NCBI GenBank assembly: GCA_044508835.1
Contig: JBIQHD010000006.1
Location: forward strand, 119,882-183,881
DNA: 64,000 nt
Source: JAKFDI01 sp044508835
GTDB lineage: Bacteria > Pseudomonadota > Gammaproteobacteria > Burkholderiales > Burkholderiaceae_C
Reading direction: 5' to 3'
The stretch's first letter is position 1. The number at the start of each line of letters is the position of its first letter. The notes beneath the pieces were generated by a model, which was not told where the DNA came from, ran no database searches, and worked only from the letters and a program-made list of their open reading frames with translations. Both the position numbers and the translations under genes were made by a program. Below, in pieces: positions 49,989 through 58,914 of the stretch.

Positions 49989-51419
49989 ATGAATGCAGTT
50001 CCTCGCGACCTGGGCGACGCGCCCCCCGCCGACACCGTCGAAACCTGCCGCCGCCGCCGCGCCCGCATGGCGGCGCTGATGGCCCGCGAAGGCCGCGGCA
50101 TCGCCCTCGTGCCCACCGCGCCCGAGCGCTCGCGCAACAGCGACACCGACCATCCCTACCGCTTCGACAGCCACTTCCACTACCTGAGCGGCTTTGCCGA
50201 GCCCGAGGCCTGGCTCGCCATCACCAGCGAGGGCCGCAGCACCCTGTTCTGCCGGCCCAGGGACCTGGAGCGCGAGATCTGGGACGGCTACCGCCTCGGG
50301 CCCGACGCCGCGCCCGCCGCGCTCGGCGTGGACGAGGCCTTCCCGCTGGCGGAAATGGACGAGCGCCTGCCGCAGATGCTGGGCAACCGCGCGGCGGTGT
50401 GGAGCGCCTTCGCCGCGCACGGCCCGCTCGTGGCGCGGCACCTGCCCGGCTGGCTCGACGCGGTGCGCGCGCGCGAGCGCCAGGGCGTGGAGGCGCCGCA
50501 CGCGCACCGCGACCTCGGCCCCCTGCTCGACGACATGCGGCTGGTGAAGGACGCCGGCGAGCTCGCCACCATGCGCCGCGCCGGCGCCATCTCGGCCGGC
50601 GCCCATGCGCGCGCCATGCGCTTTTGCGCGCAGCGCTTCCGCGCCGGCGCGGCGCTGGTGCGCGAGTACGAGATCGAGGCCGAGCTGCTGCACGAGTTCC
50701 GCCGCCACGGCGCGCAGGGCCCGGCCTACCCGAGCATCGTGGCCGCCGGCCCGAACGCTTGCGTGCTGCACTACGCCGCGGCCGACGCGCCGCTGCTGCG
50801 CGGCCACCTCTGCCTGATCGACGCCGGCTGCGAGCTCGACGGCTACGCGAGCGACATCACCCGCACCTTCCCGGCCGACGGCCGCTTCACGCCGGCCCAG
50901 CGCGAGCTCTACGACATCGTCGCCGCCGCGCAGGAGGCCGCCATCGCCGCCACCCGTCCCGGCGCGCGCCAGCGCGACGCGCACCATGCCGCCGTGCGCG
51001 TGCTGACGCAGGGCCTGCTCGACACCGGCCTGCTCGACGCGGCCGAGGTCGGCGGGCTCGACGCGGCCATCGAGAGCGCCGCCTACCGCCGGTTCTACAT
51101 GCACGGCACCGGCCACTGGCTCGGCCGCGACGTGCACGACGTGGGCGAGTACGCCGCGCTCGACGAGGCGCCGTTCGATCAGCCCGACGGCCTGGGCGGC
51201 CGGGTGGTGAAGAAGCCCTCGCGCGTGCTGCAGCCCGGCATGGTGGTGACGATCGAGCCGGGCCTGTACGTGCGCCCGGGCGACGGCGTGCCCGAGCGGT
51301 ACTGGCACATCGGCATCCGCATCGAGGACGACGCGGTGGTCACCGCCGACGGCTGCGAGCTCATCAGCCGCGGCGTGCCGGTCGCGGCCGACGAGATCGA
51401 GGCCCTGATGCGCGCTTGA
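49989..51419 (+). CDS. pepP: Xaa-Pro aminopeptidase PepP
   Basis: 476 residues. N-terminal AMP_N domain (ETCRRRRARMAALMAREGRGIALVPTAPERSRNSDTDHPYRFDSHFHYLSGFAEPEAWLAI) then the M24 pita-bread fold with metal ligands in order: LIDAGCELDGYASDITRTFP (two Asp), YMHGTGHWLGRDVHD (His), VVTIEPGLYV (Glu) and IGIRIEDDAVV (Glu). It removes N-terminal residues before proline in the cytoplasm. In many proteobacteria pepP leads a ubiH operon; here a GST gene and an SPFH gene come between it and the UbiH-type monooxygenase. Confidence 0.95.
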   Translation: MNAVPRDLGDAPPADTVETCRRRRARMAALMAREGRGIALVPTAPERSRNSDTDHPYRFDSHFHYLSGFAEPEAWLAITSEGRSTLFCRPRDLEREIWDGYRLGPDAAPAALGVDEAFPLAEMDERLPQMLGNRAAVWSAFAAHGPLVARHLPGWLDAVRARERQGVEAPHAHRDLGPLLDDMRLVKDAGELATMRRAGAISAGAHARAMRFCAQRFRAGAALVREYEIEAELLHEFRRHGAQGPAYPSIVAAGPNACVLHYAAADAPLLRGHLCLIDAGCELDGYASDITRTFPADGRFTPAQRELYDIVAAAQEAAIAATRPGARQRDAHHAAVRVLTQGLLDTGLLDAAEVGGLDAAIESAAYRRFYMHGTGHWLGRDVHDVGEYAALDEAPFDQPDGLGGRVVKKPSRVLQPGMVVTIEPGLYVRPGDGVPERYWHIGIRIEDDAVVTADGCELISRGVPVAADEIEALMRA

Positions 51420-51476
51420 GCGCCGGTCCGCGCGCGCCCCTACAGTCGCGCGATCGAAGCCTGCGGGAGCGCCCCG

Positions 51477-52145
51477 ATGATCGTCGTCCACCACCTCAAC
51501 AATTCCCGCTCGCAGCGCGTGCTGTGGCTGCTCGAGGAGCTCGGGCTGCCCTACGAGGTCAGGCGCTACGAGCGCGAGAAGACCGGCCTCGCGCCGGCCG
51601 CGCTGCGGCAGGTGCACCCGCTCGGCAAGTCGCCGGTGATCCAGGACGGCGGCGCGACGCTGGCCGAATCGGGCGCCATCCTCGACTACCTGGTCGATCG
51701 CCACGGCCACGGGCGGCTGCGCCCCGCGGCCGGCACGCCGGAACAGCTGCGCTACACCTACTGGCTGCACTTCGCCGAAGGCTCGGCCATGCCGCCGCTG
51801 CTGATGAAGCTGGTGTTCGACCGGCTCGAAGGCCCGCAGGTGCCGTTCCTCGTGCGCCCCATCGCGCGGGCGCTGGCGGGGCAGGTCAAGCGCAGCTTCA
51901 TCACGCCCAACCTCGAGCGCAACCTCGACTTCATGGAAGGCGAGCTGGCGCGCGGCCCGTGGTTCGCCGGCGAGGCCTTCACCGCCGCCGACATCCAGAT
52001 GAGCTTCCCGCTCGAAGCGGCCGCCGCGCGCGGCGGGCTGGACGCGAGCCGCCCGAAGCTGATGGACTTCCTCGCGCGCATCCATGCGCGCCCCGCCTAC
52101 CAGCGCGCGCTGGAGCGCGGCGGGCCGTTCGAGCTCATGCGCTGA
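51477..52145 (+). CDS. Glutathione S-transferase family protein
   Basis: 222 residues. It shows MIVVHHLNNSRSQRVLWLLEELGLPYEVRRYEREK with the serine start, HPLGKSPVIQDGGATLAESGAILDYLVDRHG (cis-Pro and Glu-Ser contact for glutathione), and the helical C-domain with PWFAGEAFTAADIQMSFPLEAA. This is close to the stand-alone proteobacterial GST group represented by E. coli YfcF/YghU relatives. Detoxification or a maleylacetoacetate-type isomerase role are both possible. It lies 57 bases after pepP on the same strand. Confidence 0.92.
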   Translation: MIVVHHLNNSRSQRVLWLLEELGLPYEVRRYEREKTGLAPAALRQVHPLGKSPVIQDGGATLAESGAILDYLVDRHGHGRLRPAAGTPEQLRYTYWLHFAEGSAMPPLLMKLVFDRLEGPQVPFLVRPIARALAGQVKRSFITPNLERNLDFMEGELARGPWFAGEAFTAADIQMSFPLEAAAARGGLDASRPKLMDFLARIHARPAYQRALERGGPFELMR

Positions 52146-52171
52146 AGCGCGGCGCCGGCCGCGCGCCTGGC

Positions 52172-53191
52172 CTACACCAGCTTCTTCAGCAGCTCGGTCT
52201 TCTTGGCGTCGAACTCGGCCTGCGTGAGCACGCCCTTGGCCTTGAGCTCGCCGAGCTTCTCGATCGTCGCCATCACCTCGTCGGGCCGCACCGCGGCGGC
52301 CGGCGCCGCGCCCGCCAGCCCCTGGCCGAGCTGCTGCGCCATCACCTGCCCGAGCGCCACGCCGGCGCCCAGGCCCATGGCGTCGCCGGCGACGCCGCTG
52401 CCGCCCTGGCCTGCGCCTTCGGCGAACTTCGGGATCGCCTGCGCCGTCTGGTACTGCATGAAGCGGCCCATGTCGCCGCCGACCATGCCCATGCCGATGC
52501 GCTGGTCGAGCACCTTCTGCAGCTCCTCGGGCAGCGAGAGGTTCTGCACCGTCACGCCTTCGAGCTTCAGGCCCAGGGCGCCGAAGGCCGGCTCGGCGGC
52601 CTCGCGCAGCACCTTGGCGAACTCGACCTGGTTGGCCGCGAGGTCGAGGAAGGGCACGCCGCTGGACGCCACCGCGTCGGAGATGTGCTGCAGCATCACG
52701 GCGCGCAGCTGGCCGTCCAGGTCGGCCACGGTGCAGGCCTCGCGCGTGCCCGCGACCTCGGTGTGGAACAGGCGCGCATCGGCCACGCGGTAGCTGTAGT
52801 TGCCGAAGGCGCGCAGGCGCACGGCGCCGAAGTCCTTGTCGCGGATCGTCACCGGCTGCGTCGTGCCCCAGCGCTGGTCGACCTGCTGGCGCGTGCTGAA
52901 GAAGTACACGTCGCTCTTGAACGGGCTCTGGAACAGCTTGTCCCAGTTCTGCAGGTAGGTGAGCACCGGCAGCGTGGCGGTGGTGAGCGTGTAGCGCCCG
53001 GGGCCGAAGACGTCGGCGATCCGGCCCTCGTTGACGAACACCGCCAGCTGCGATTCGCGCACGGTCAGCGAGGCGCCGTACTGGATCTCGTTGCCGGCCA
53101 TGGGAAAGCGCCAGGCCAGCGTGCCGTCGCCCTTCTCGGTCCACTCCAGGACGTCGATGAACTGCTTCTTGATGAAATCCATCAGTCCCAT
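52172..53191 (-). CDS. SPFH-domain and SHOCT-containing protein (virion-core-like family)
   Basis: 339 residues. An SPFH/Band7-type region (about 15-200: LEWTEKGDGTLAWRFPMAGNEIQYGASLTVRESQLAVFVNEGRIADVFGPGRYTLTT, QPVTIRDKDFGAVRLRAFGNYSYRV) is followed by a helical stretch (AFGALGLKLEGVTVQNLSLPEELQKVLDQRIGMGMVGG), a Gly/Ala-rich linker, and a C-terminal SHOCT domain (EVMATIEKLGELKAKGVLTQAEFDAKKTELLKKL). SPFH proteins scaffold membranes and membrane proteases. The combination is common in actinobacteria and proteobacteria, but its role is unknown. Divergent from the UbiH-type gene. Confidence 0.9.
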   Translation of the reverse strand: MGLMDFIKKQFIDVLEWTEKGDGTLAWRFPMAGNEIQYGASLTVRESQLAVFVNEGRIADVFGPGRYTLTTATLPVLTYLQNWDKLFQSPFKSDVYFFSTRQQVDQRWGTTQPVTIRDKDFGAVRLRAFGNYSYRVADARLFHTEVAGTREACTVADLDGQLRAVMLQHISDAVASSGVPFLDLAANQVEFAKVLREAAEPAFGALGLKLEGVTVQNLSLPEELQKVLDQRIGMGMVGGDMGRFMQYQTAQAIPKFAEGAGQGGSGVAGDAMGLGAGVALGQVMAQQLGQGLAGAAPAAAVRPDEVMATIEKLGELKAKGVLTQAEFDAKKTELLKKLV

Positions 53192-53283
53192 GCCGACTCC
53201 TCGAAGGGGGTGCGCGCGGCACCGCGCGGGGTGCGGCGAATAATACGCAACGAGGCTGCGCGCGGCGCGGCATGGAAGCCCCG

Positions 53284-54501
53284 ATGAACGCACTCGCCGA
53301 ACGACACCTGAACCTCGCCATCGTGGGCGCGGGGCCGGTGGGCCTGGCGCTCGCGCTGCAGGCCGCGCGGCTGCTGCCGCAGGCGCGCATCGCGCTGTTC
53401 GACGCGCGCCCCGCCGAGCGCGACGTGTCGGGCGACCCGCGCACGCTGGCGCTGGCGCTGGGCAGCGTGCAGGTGCTCGAACGCCTGGGCGCCTGGGACG
53501 CCGCGGCGGCGCAGCCCATCCTGGAAGTGCACGTCTCGCAGCAGCCGCCCTCGCTCGGCGGCGTGCTGTCGAACGTGCTGGGCGAGCCCGCCGTGTGCAT
53601 CCGCGCGCTCGACGAGGGGGTGCCGATGCTGGGCGCGGTGATGAGCTACGGCCGCATCGTCGCGCCGCTGCAGGCGGCCTGGCTCGCCGCCTGCGAGCGC
53701 GAGCCGCGGCGGCTGTCGGCGCGCTTCGGCACGCCGGTGTCGGCGCTCAAGAACGCGGCGGGCGGCGTGGAGGTGGACGCCGGCATCGTCGAGCACGTCG
53801 ACCTGGCGGTGGTGGCCGAAGGCGGCGTGTTCGGCCAGCAGGCGCGCAAGGCGCTGACGCACGACTACGCGCAGACGGCGTGGGTGGGCACGGTGACGAT
53901 CGAGGGCGGCCGCCCCGGCGTGGCCTACGAGCGCTTCACGCGCCACGGCCCGGCCGCGCTGCTGCCGCTGAAGGACGGCCGCGCGGCGCTGGTGTGGTGC
54001 GTGTCCAGCGCCGACGACCCGGTGGAGGCGCTCACCGAGGCGCAGCGCCTGGCGGTGCTCAACACCGTGTTCGACCCGCAGGTCGGCCGGCTGGTGGCCA
54101 TGGCGCCGCTCAAGCGCTTTCCGCTGGGCCTGAACGCCGAGCGCACGCTGACCGACGGGCGCATCGTGCGCATCGGCAACGCCGCGCAGACGCTGCATCC
54201 CGTGGCCGGCCAGGGGCTGAACCTCGGCCTGCGCGATGCCTTCGAGCTGGTGCAGGCGCTGTCGCGCCCGCCGCACGGCGCGGACGGCACCGACGGCATC
54301 GAGCGCGTGCTGCGCCGCCTCGAATGGCAGCGCGGCCCCGACCGCTGGGCCATGATCGCCGCCACCGACTTCCTCGCCCGCAGCTTCACCTGGCGCCTGC
54401 CGGGCGCCGGCGCGGCGCGGGGGCTGGGCATGGCGGCGCTGCAGCGCGCGGCGCCGCTCAAGTCGCTGCTGGCGAAGCGGATGATGTTCGGCGCGCGCTG
54501 A
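53284..54501 (+). CDS. UbiH/UbiF-family FAD-dependent hydroxylase
   Basis: 405 residues from the ATG at 53284 (ATG at 53272 adds four). FAD-binding motif LAIVGAGPVGLALALQAARL at the start, a central DLAVVAEGG strand, and the C-terminal UbiH signature RIVRIGNAAQTLHPVAGQGLNLGLRDAFEL. The family hydroxylates the ubiquinone ring at one of three positions or related substrates; which one is not readable. The usual neighbour pepP is only 3 kb away on the same strand, in line with a respiratory quinone role. Confidence 0.93.
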   Translation: MNALAERHLNLAIVGAGPVGLALALQAARLLPQARIALFDARPAERDVSGDPRTLALALGSVQVLERLGAWDAAAAQPILEVHVSQQPPSLGGVLSNVLGEPAVCIRALDEGVPMLGAVMSYGRIVAPLQAAWLAACEREPRRLSARFGTPVSALKNAAGGVEVDAGIVEHVDLAVVAEGGVFGQQARKALTHDYAQTAWVGTVTIEGGRPGVAYERFTRHGPAALLPLKDGRAALVWCVSSADDPVEALTEAQRLAVLNTVFDPQVGRLVAMAPLKRFPLGLNAERTLTDGRIVRIGNAAQTLHPVAGQGLNLGLRDAFELVQALSRPPHGADGTDGIERVLRRLEWQRGPDRWAMIAATDFLARSFTWRLPGAGAARGLGMAALQRAAPLKSLLAKRMMFGAR

Positions 54502-54516
54502 CGCGCCTCTCGAATT

Positions 54517-56421
54517 TCAGTCGGAGAAACCGTAGCGCGGCGAGCGCCGCGGCACTTGCAGCGCGGCGTCGCCCACCACGTCGCGCTCGCGCAGGTCGCG
54601 GCACTGCGGATGCGCCGAATAGCGGCCCTGCCTGCACTGCGTCTGCATGCAGTAGTACAGCGCGAAGTCGGAGCGCATGCCGCAGGCTTCGCGCGGCGTG
54701 GCGGGCGGCGCCTCGGCCGGGGCCGCGGACGGCGCCTCGCCGCCGCCGCGCCGTGCCGGCGGAGGCGAGGCGTCGACCAGCTCCTCGCCCGCCGCGGCGG
54801 AGATGGCGTCGGCCGGGTCGACGCGCGAATCGGCCGGGGGTTCGGATGTCGCGCCGGAGGGCGCCGCCCCGGCCCGCGGCGGCTCGGCCGGCCGGGCGCC
54901 GGCGGCCGGGGGCGACGCCTCGGTCCGCGGCGCGGGCGCTGCCTCGTCGGGCCGGCCCAGCGCCCCCACGCGCGCGGCGATGGCGGCGATCGGGTCGTCG
55001 GCCATGCGCACGCCCGCGTCGGGCCGCATCGAGGCCGCCACGGCCACCATCGCCTGGTCGGCGCGCAGTTCCTCGCGCCACTGCCAGCCCCAGGCGGCCG
55101 CCGTCGCGAGCACCGCGGCCGCCACCGCCCAGCCCACCGACAGGCGCTTGCGCCGCCGCTTGTGGTTCGCGGTGCGCCAGTCGCCCGGCAGCGTCACGGC
55201 GGGGTCCTCGGCGAACGGGTAGGGGCTGTCCGGCGGGCCGCCGCGCTCGTCGCCGGGCGGGCCGAACTGCGGCTCGGCCGGCGGGCGCGGCCCGGTGCGC
55301 CGGTGGGGGGCGCCGGTGACGGGGCGCGTGCGCGAGGCGCCGGCCGGCGGGCGGGTGGTGGGGGTGCGCGCCCACTCGGGCATCTCGCCGGCGTCCGGCG
55401 GCACGGCGTCGAACATGGCGCGCAGCGCTTCGCGCTCGGCCGGCGCGGCGGGCGGCGGCGCCGGGCGCACGGGCGTGGCGATGTCCAGCTGCTCCAGGAA
55501 GGCCGCCACGGTCTGCGGCCGGTCCTGCGGGCGCACGCTCAGGCCGCGGTCGATGGCGGCCATCAGCGTGAGGCTGTAGCGCAGGTCGGGCCACTGGTCG
55601 TGCAGCGCCGCCACGGCCTGCGGCAGCGGCTCCAGCCGGTCGCGCACCGCGCGCACGGTGGACGGCGGCGGCGCGTGGCCGAGGATGCAGTAGCGCGCCA
55701 TCGCGGCCAGCGCGTACACGTCGGTCCACGGCCCCTGGCGCAGGTCGCTGGTCTCGGCGTACTGCTCGATCGGCGCGTACGAGGGCTTGAGGATGGCGGT
55801 GAGCTGGTTGGTGCCGTCCAGCCGCAGGTGGCGTGCGGCGCTGAAGTCGAGCAGCACCGGCTGGCCGCCGGGCAGCACCATCACGTTGTCGGGCGCGATG
55901 TCGCGGTGGATGCACGAGGCGCCGTGCAGCACCTCCAGCGCGCCGCCCAGCGCCTGCAGCAGGCGGCGCAGCCAGGCCTCGTCGGGCGGGCGCTGCATGG
56001 CGCGGCGCACGGCCATCAGCGTCTGCCCTTCGTAGTAGGGCATCACCATGTAGGCGGTGCGGTTCGCCTCCCAGAAGCGCAGCACGCGCACCAGCGCCGG
56101 GTGGTCGAACTGCGCCAGCAGCCGCGCCTCCTTGATGAAGGACTGCAGGCCGTAGTCGTAGTCGTCGGCATGCAGCGCGGCGCGCAGCGAGACTTCCTGC
56201 CCCGCACCGCGGCCGGCGTAGGCCGAGGGCAGGTATTCCTTGATGGCCACCGGCCGGCCGAGCGTGGTGTCGGTGGCGAGGTAGACGATGCCGAAGCCGC
56301 CCTCGCCGATCACCGCGTCGATGCGGTACTCGCCCACCGTCGCGCCGACGGGCAGCGCGTCGCGGTTGGCCGCCATCACGGAGGGCCCGTTCGGTGCGCC
56401 GGGGGAGGGAGGAAGGGACAT
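54517..56421 (-). CDS. Membrane-anchored bacterial Ser/Thr protein kinase with unusual DFS motif
   Basis: 634 residues. The kinase domain (about 30-310) has the P-loop VIGEGGFGIVYLATD, the ATP-anchoring Lys61 (VAIKEYLP), Glu98 on helix C, catalytic loop CIHRDIAPDNVMV with Asp174, and magnesium loop LLDFSAARHL where serine replaces the usual glycine (DFS, residues 192-194). A Pro-rich linker with several threonine clusters (about 315-420) precedes one membrane helix (RLSVGWAVAAAVLATAAAWGW, 428-446), so the kinase is cytoplasmic and the C-terminal part periplasmic, where a cysteine-rich tail (CGMRSDFALYYCMQTQCRQGRYSAHPQC) lies. The target is unknown. It is convergent with the UbiH-type gene and divergent from the AEC transporter. 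Confidence 0.92.
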   Translation of the reverse strand: MSLPPSPGAPNGPSVMAANRDALPVGATVGEYRIDAVIGEGGFGIVYLATDTTLGRPVAIKEYLPSAYAGRGAGQEVSLRAALHADDYDYGLQSFIKEARLLAQFDHPALVRVLRFWEANRTAYMVMPYYEGQTLMAVRRAMQRPPDEAWLRRLLQALGGALEVLHGASCIHRDIAPDNVMVLPGGQPVLLDFSAARHLRLDGTNQLTAILKPSYAPIEQYAETSDLRQGPWTDVYALAAMARYCILGHAPPPSTVRAVRDRLEPLPQAVAALHDQWPDLRYSLTLMAAIDRGLSVRPQDRPQTVAAFLEQLDIATPVRPAPPPAAPAEREALRAMFDAVPPDAGEMPEWARTPTTRPPAGASRTRPVTGAPHRRTGPRPPAEPQFGPPGDERGGPPDSPYPFAEDPAVTLPGDWRTANHKRRRKRLSVGWAVAAAVLATAAAWGWQWREELRADQAMVAVAASMRPDAGVRMADDPIAAIAARVGALGRPDEAAPAPRTEASPPAAGARPAEPPRAGAAPSGATSEPPADSRVDPADAISAAAGEELVDASPPPARRGGGEAPSAAPAEAPPATPREACGMRSDFALYYCMQTQCRQGRYSAHPQCRDLRERDVVGDAALQVPRRSPRYGFSD

Positions 56422-56571
56422 GGTGGGCTCGAAGTGCACGGGCGTCACGGTAACCGCAGCGCCGGCACGGACCTGTTCGGCTTTGTGTCGCTTCCCGCGT
56501 TGTAGGCGCACGGCTTGCCAAGCGGCGTAGGACGGCGGGCCGCCACGGCGTCGGACATACTCGCGCAGCCC

Positions 56572-57567
56572 ATGTCCGCCCTCGTCTTCCTCAAGCTCCT
56601 CGCCCTGTTCACCGTGGTGTTTCTCGGCTGGCTGGGCGGGCGCATGCGCTGGTTCGGCGAGCGCACGGCGGCGGCCGACCCGGCGCGCATCCTCTCGGCG
56701 GTGGCCTTCTACGTGTTCGTGCCGGCGCTGCTGTTCCGCACCATGGCGCGCATTGACCTGCGCACGCTGCCGTGGAGCACGCTGTCGAGCTACTTCGTGC
56801 CGGTGATCGCGCTGCTGCTGCTCGTCTACCTGAGCCAGCGCCGGCGCATCGCCGAAGGCCTGGAACCCGCCGGCCCCGGCGTGCGCGCCATCACGGCCAC
56901 CTTCGGCAACACGGTGCAGATCGGCGTGCCGATCGCGATGGCGCTGTTCGGCGAGGCGGGGCTCGCGATCCACGTGGCCATCGTGAGCGTGCACGCGCTC
57001 TTCCTCATGACGCTCACCACCGCGCTGGTCGAGCTCGACCTGGCGCGGGCACGGCGGCGGGACGCCCGCCCGGGCAGCGCCGGGCGCGAACTCGCGCGCA
57101 CGCTCGGGCGCACGGCGCGCCACACCATCATCCACCCGGTGGTGCTGCCGGTGCTGGCCGGGCTGCTGTGGAAGCTGGCCGGCCTGCCGCTGCCGACCTT
57201 CGCCGACGAGCTGCTGCAGATGCTGGCGCAGGCGGTGGTGCCGGTGTGCCTGCTGCTGATCGGGCTCTCGCTCGCCTACTACGGCATCCGCGGCGCCGCC
57301 GCGAGCGCCGTGGCGCTGACGCTGGTGAAGCTGCTGCTGGTGCCCGCGGCCGTGCTGTGCGTGGCGCACTGGGGGGCGGGGCTCGCGGGCCTGCCGCTGG
57401 CCGTGCTGGTGATCGCCGCGTCGCTGCCCTCGGGCTCGAACGCGCTCATCTTCGCGCAGCGCTACCGCGTGCTCGAGGGCGAGGCCACGGCCACCATCGT
57501 GCTCTCGACCCTCGGCTTCCTGCTGGCGGCGCCGTTGTGGCTGCTCGTGCTCGCGCAGCTGTCGTGA
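56572..57567 (+). CDS. AEC (auxin efflux carrier) family transporter
   Basis: 331 residues with about 10 membrane helices arranged as two five-helix repeats. Visible family motifs include ADPARILSAVAFYVFVPALLFRTMARIDL, ATFGNTVQIGVPIAMALFGEAGLAIHVAIVS, and in the second half VVPVCLLLIGLSLAYYGIRG with the VIAASLPSGSNALIFAQRYRV crossover helix. Members export malonate, malate, citrate or small acids in bacteria. Substrate unknown. It precedes proA by 25 bases. Confidence 0.9.
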   Translation: MSALVFLKLLALFTVVFLGWLGGRMRWFGERTAAADPARILSAVAFYVFVPALLFRTMARIDLRTLPWSTLSSYFVPVIALLLLVYLSQRRRIAEGLEPAGPGVRAITATFGNTVQIGVPIAMALFGEAGLAIHVAIVSVHALFLMTLTTALVELDLARARRRDARPGSAGRELARTLGRTARHTIIHPVVLPVLAGLLWKLAGLPLPTFADELLQMLAQAVVPVCLLLIGLSLAYYGIRGAAASAVALTLVKLLLVPAAVLCVAHWGAGLAGLPLAVLVIAASLPSGSNALIFAQRYRVLEGEATATIVLSTLGFLLAAPLWLLVLAQLS

Positions 57568-57592
57568 CCGCCCATTTGGGACAATCGCGCCC

Positions 57593-58873
57593 ATGACTTC
57601 GACCGATCTCCAGGCCTCGATCGCGCGCATGGGCGCCGGCGCGCGCGCGGCCGCCACGACGATGGCCGCGGCCTCCACCGCCGCGAAGAACGCCGCCCTG
57701 CTGGCCCTGGCGCGGCGGCTGCGCGGCGAAACGGCGGCGCTGGCCGCCGCCAACGCGCGCGACGTCGCCGCGGCCGAGGCGGCCGGCCTGGCCGCCCCGA
57801 TGGTCGACCGCCTGCGCCTCACGCCGAAGGTGATCGACACCGTGGCCGAGGGCTGCGAGCAGATCGCCGCCATGCCCGACCCGATCGGCGAGATCACCCA
57901 CGTGCGCCGCCGACCCACCGGCATCAGCGTGGGGCAGATGCGCGTGCCGCTGGGCGTGTTCGGCATGATCTACGAGAGCCGGCCGAACGTGACCATCGAG
58001 GCCGCGTCGCTCGCCATCAAGAGCGGCAACGCCTGCATCCTGCGCGGCGGCTCGGAGGCCATCCACTCCAACCTCGCGCTGTGGCGCCTGGTGCAAGCCG
58101 CGCTCGCCGAGGCCGGCCTGCCGCCGGACGCGGTGCAACTCGTGCAGACCACCGACCGCGCGGCCGTGGGCCACCTCATCGCCTCGCCCGAGGCGGTGGA
58201 CGTGATCATCCCGCGCGGCGGCAAGGGGCTGATCGAGCGCATCAGCCGCGAGGCGAAGGTGCCGGTGATCAAGCACCTGGACGGCAACTGCCACGTCTAC
58301 GTCGACGCGCCGGTCGACCTGGACCTGGCGGTCACGGTCACCGACAACGCCAAGACGCAGAAGTACAGCCCCTGCAACGCCGCCGAGTCGCTGCTGGTGC
58401 ACGAGGCGTCGGCGGCGGCCTTCCTGCCGCGCATCGGCGCTGTCTTCGCCGCCAAGGGCGTGGAGATGCGCTGCGACGCGGCGGCCCGCGCGCTGCTCGC
58501 CGCCATGCCGGGCGCACAACTCGCCGACGCCACCGAGCAGGACTGGAGCGAGGAATACCTCGCCCCCGTCATCAGCGTGAAGGTGGTGGCGGGCCTCGAC
58601 GAGGCCATCGCGCACATCAACCGCTACGGCTCGCACCACACCGACGCCATCCTCACCACGAACCACCCGAACGCCATGCGCTTCCTGCGCGAGGTCGATT
58701 CGGCGAGCGTCATGGTCAACGCCTCCACGCGCTTCGCCGACGGCTTCGAGTACGGCCTGGGCGCCGAGATCGGCATCAGCACCGACAAGTTCCACGCCCG
58801 CGGGCCGGTGGGGCTGGAGGGCCTGACCTCGATGAAGTGGGTAGTGCTGGGCCAGGGCGAAGTGCGCGGCTGA
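57593..58873 (+). CDS. proA: Glutamate-5-semialdehyde dehydrogenase (gamma-glutamyl phosphate reductase) ProA
   Basis: 426 residues, matching family length. It reduces gamma-glutamyl phosphate to glutamate semialdehyde in proline synthesis. The aldehyde dehydrogenase fold is visible: PLGVFGMIYESRPNVTIEAASLAIKSGNACILRGGSEAIHSN, VDVIIPRGGKGLIERI, VPVIKHLDGNCHVYVD, and the catalytic cysteine Cys261 in KYSPCNAAESLLVHE. The C-terminal EYGLGAEIGISTDKFHARGPVGLEGLTSMKWVVLGQG is diagnostic. proB is not in the window, as is common in betaproteobacteria. Confidence 0.97.
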   Translation: MTSTDLQASIARMGAGARAAATTMAAASTAAKNAALLALARRLRGETAALAAANARDVAAAEAAGLAAPMVDRLRLTPKVIDTVAEGCEQIAAMPDPIGEITHVRRRPTGISVGQMRVPLGVFGMIYESRPNVTIEAASLAIKSGNACILRGGSEAIHSNLALWRLVQAALAEAGLPPDAVQLVQTTDRAAVGHLIASPEAVDVIIPRGGKGLIERISREAKVPVIKHLDGNCHVYVDAPVDLDLAVTVTDNAKTQKYSPCNAAESLLVHEASAAAFLPRIGAVFAAKGVEMRCDAAARALLAAMPGAQLADATEQDWSEEYLAPVISVKVVAGLDEAIAHINRYGSHHTDAILTTNHPNAMRFLREVDSASVMVNASTRFADGFEYGLGAEIGISTDKFHARGPVGLEGLTSMKWVVLGQGEVRG

Positions 58874-58914
58874 ACGCCGGGCGCGGCGGCGGGCGCGCCG
58901 CTACGATGCGCCGC

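Noticed and set aside
49344..53600. Minus-strand ORF of about 1,400 residues
   Set aside because: It runs antisense through pepP and a GST gene and also through other well-supported genes. It is rich in Arg/Ala/His runs, the usual product of a GC-rich antisense frame.
56422..57966. Extension of the kinase frame upstream of 56421
   Set aside because: The extra N-terminal part overlaps the divergent AEC transporter and start of proA and has only Arg/Gln/His-rich composition; the kinase fold begins right after the ATG at 56421.
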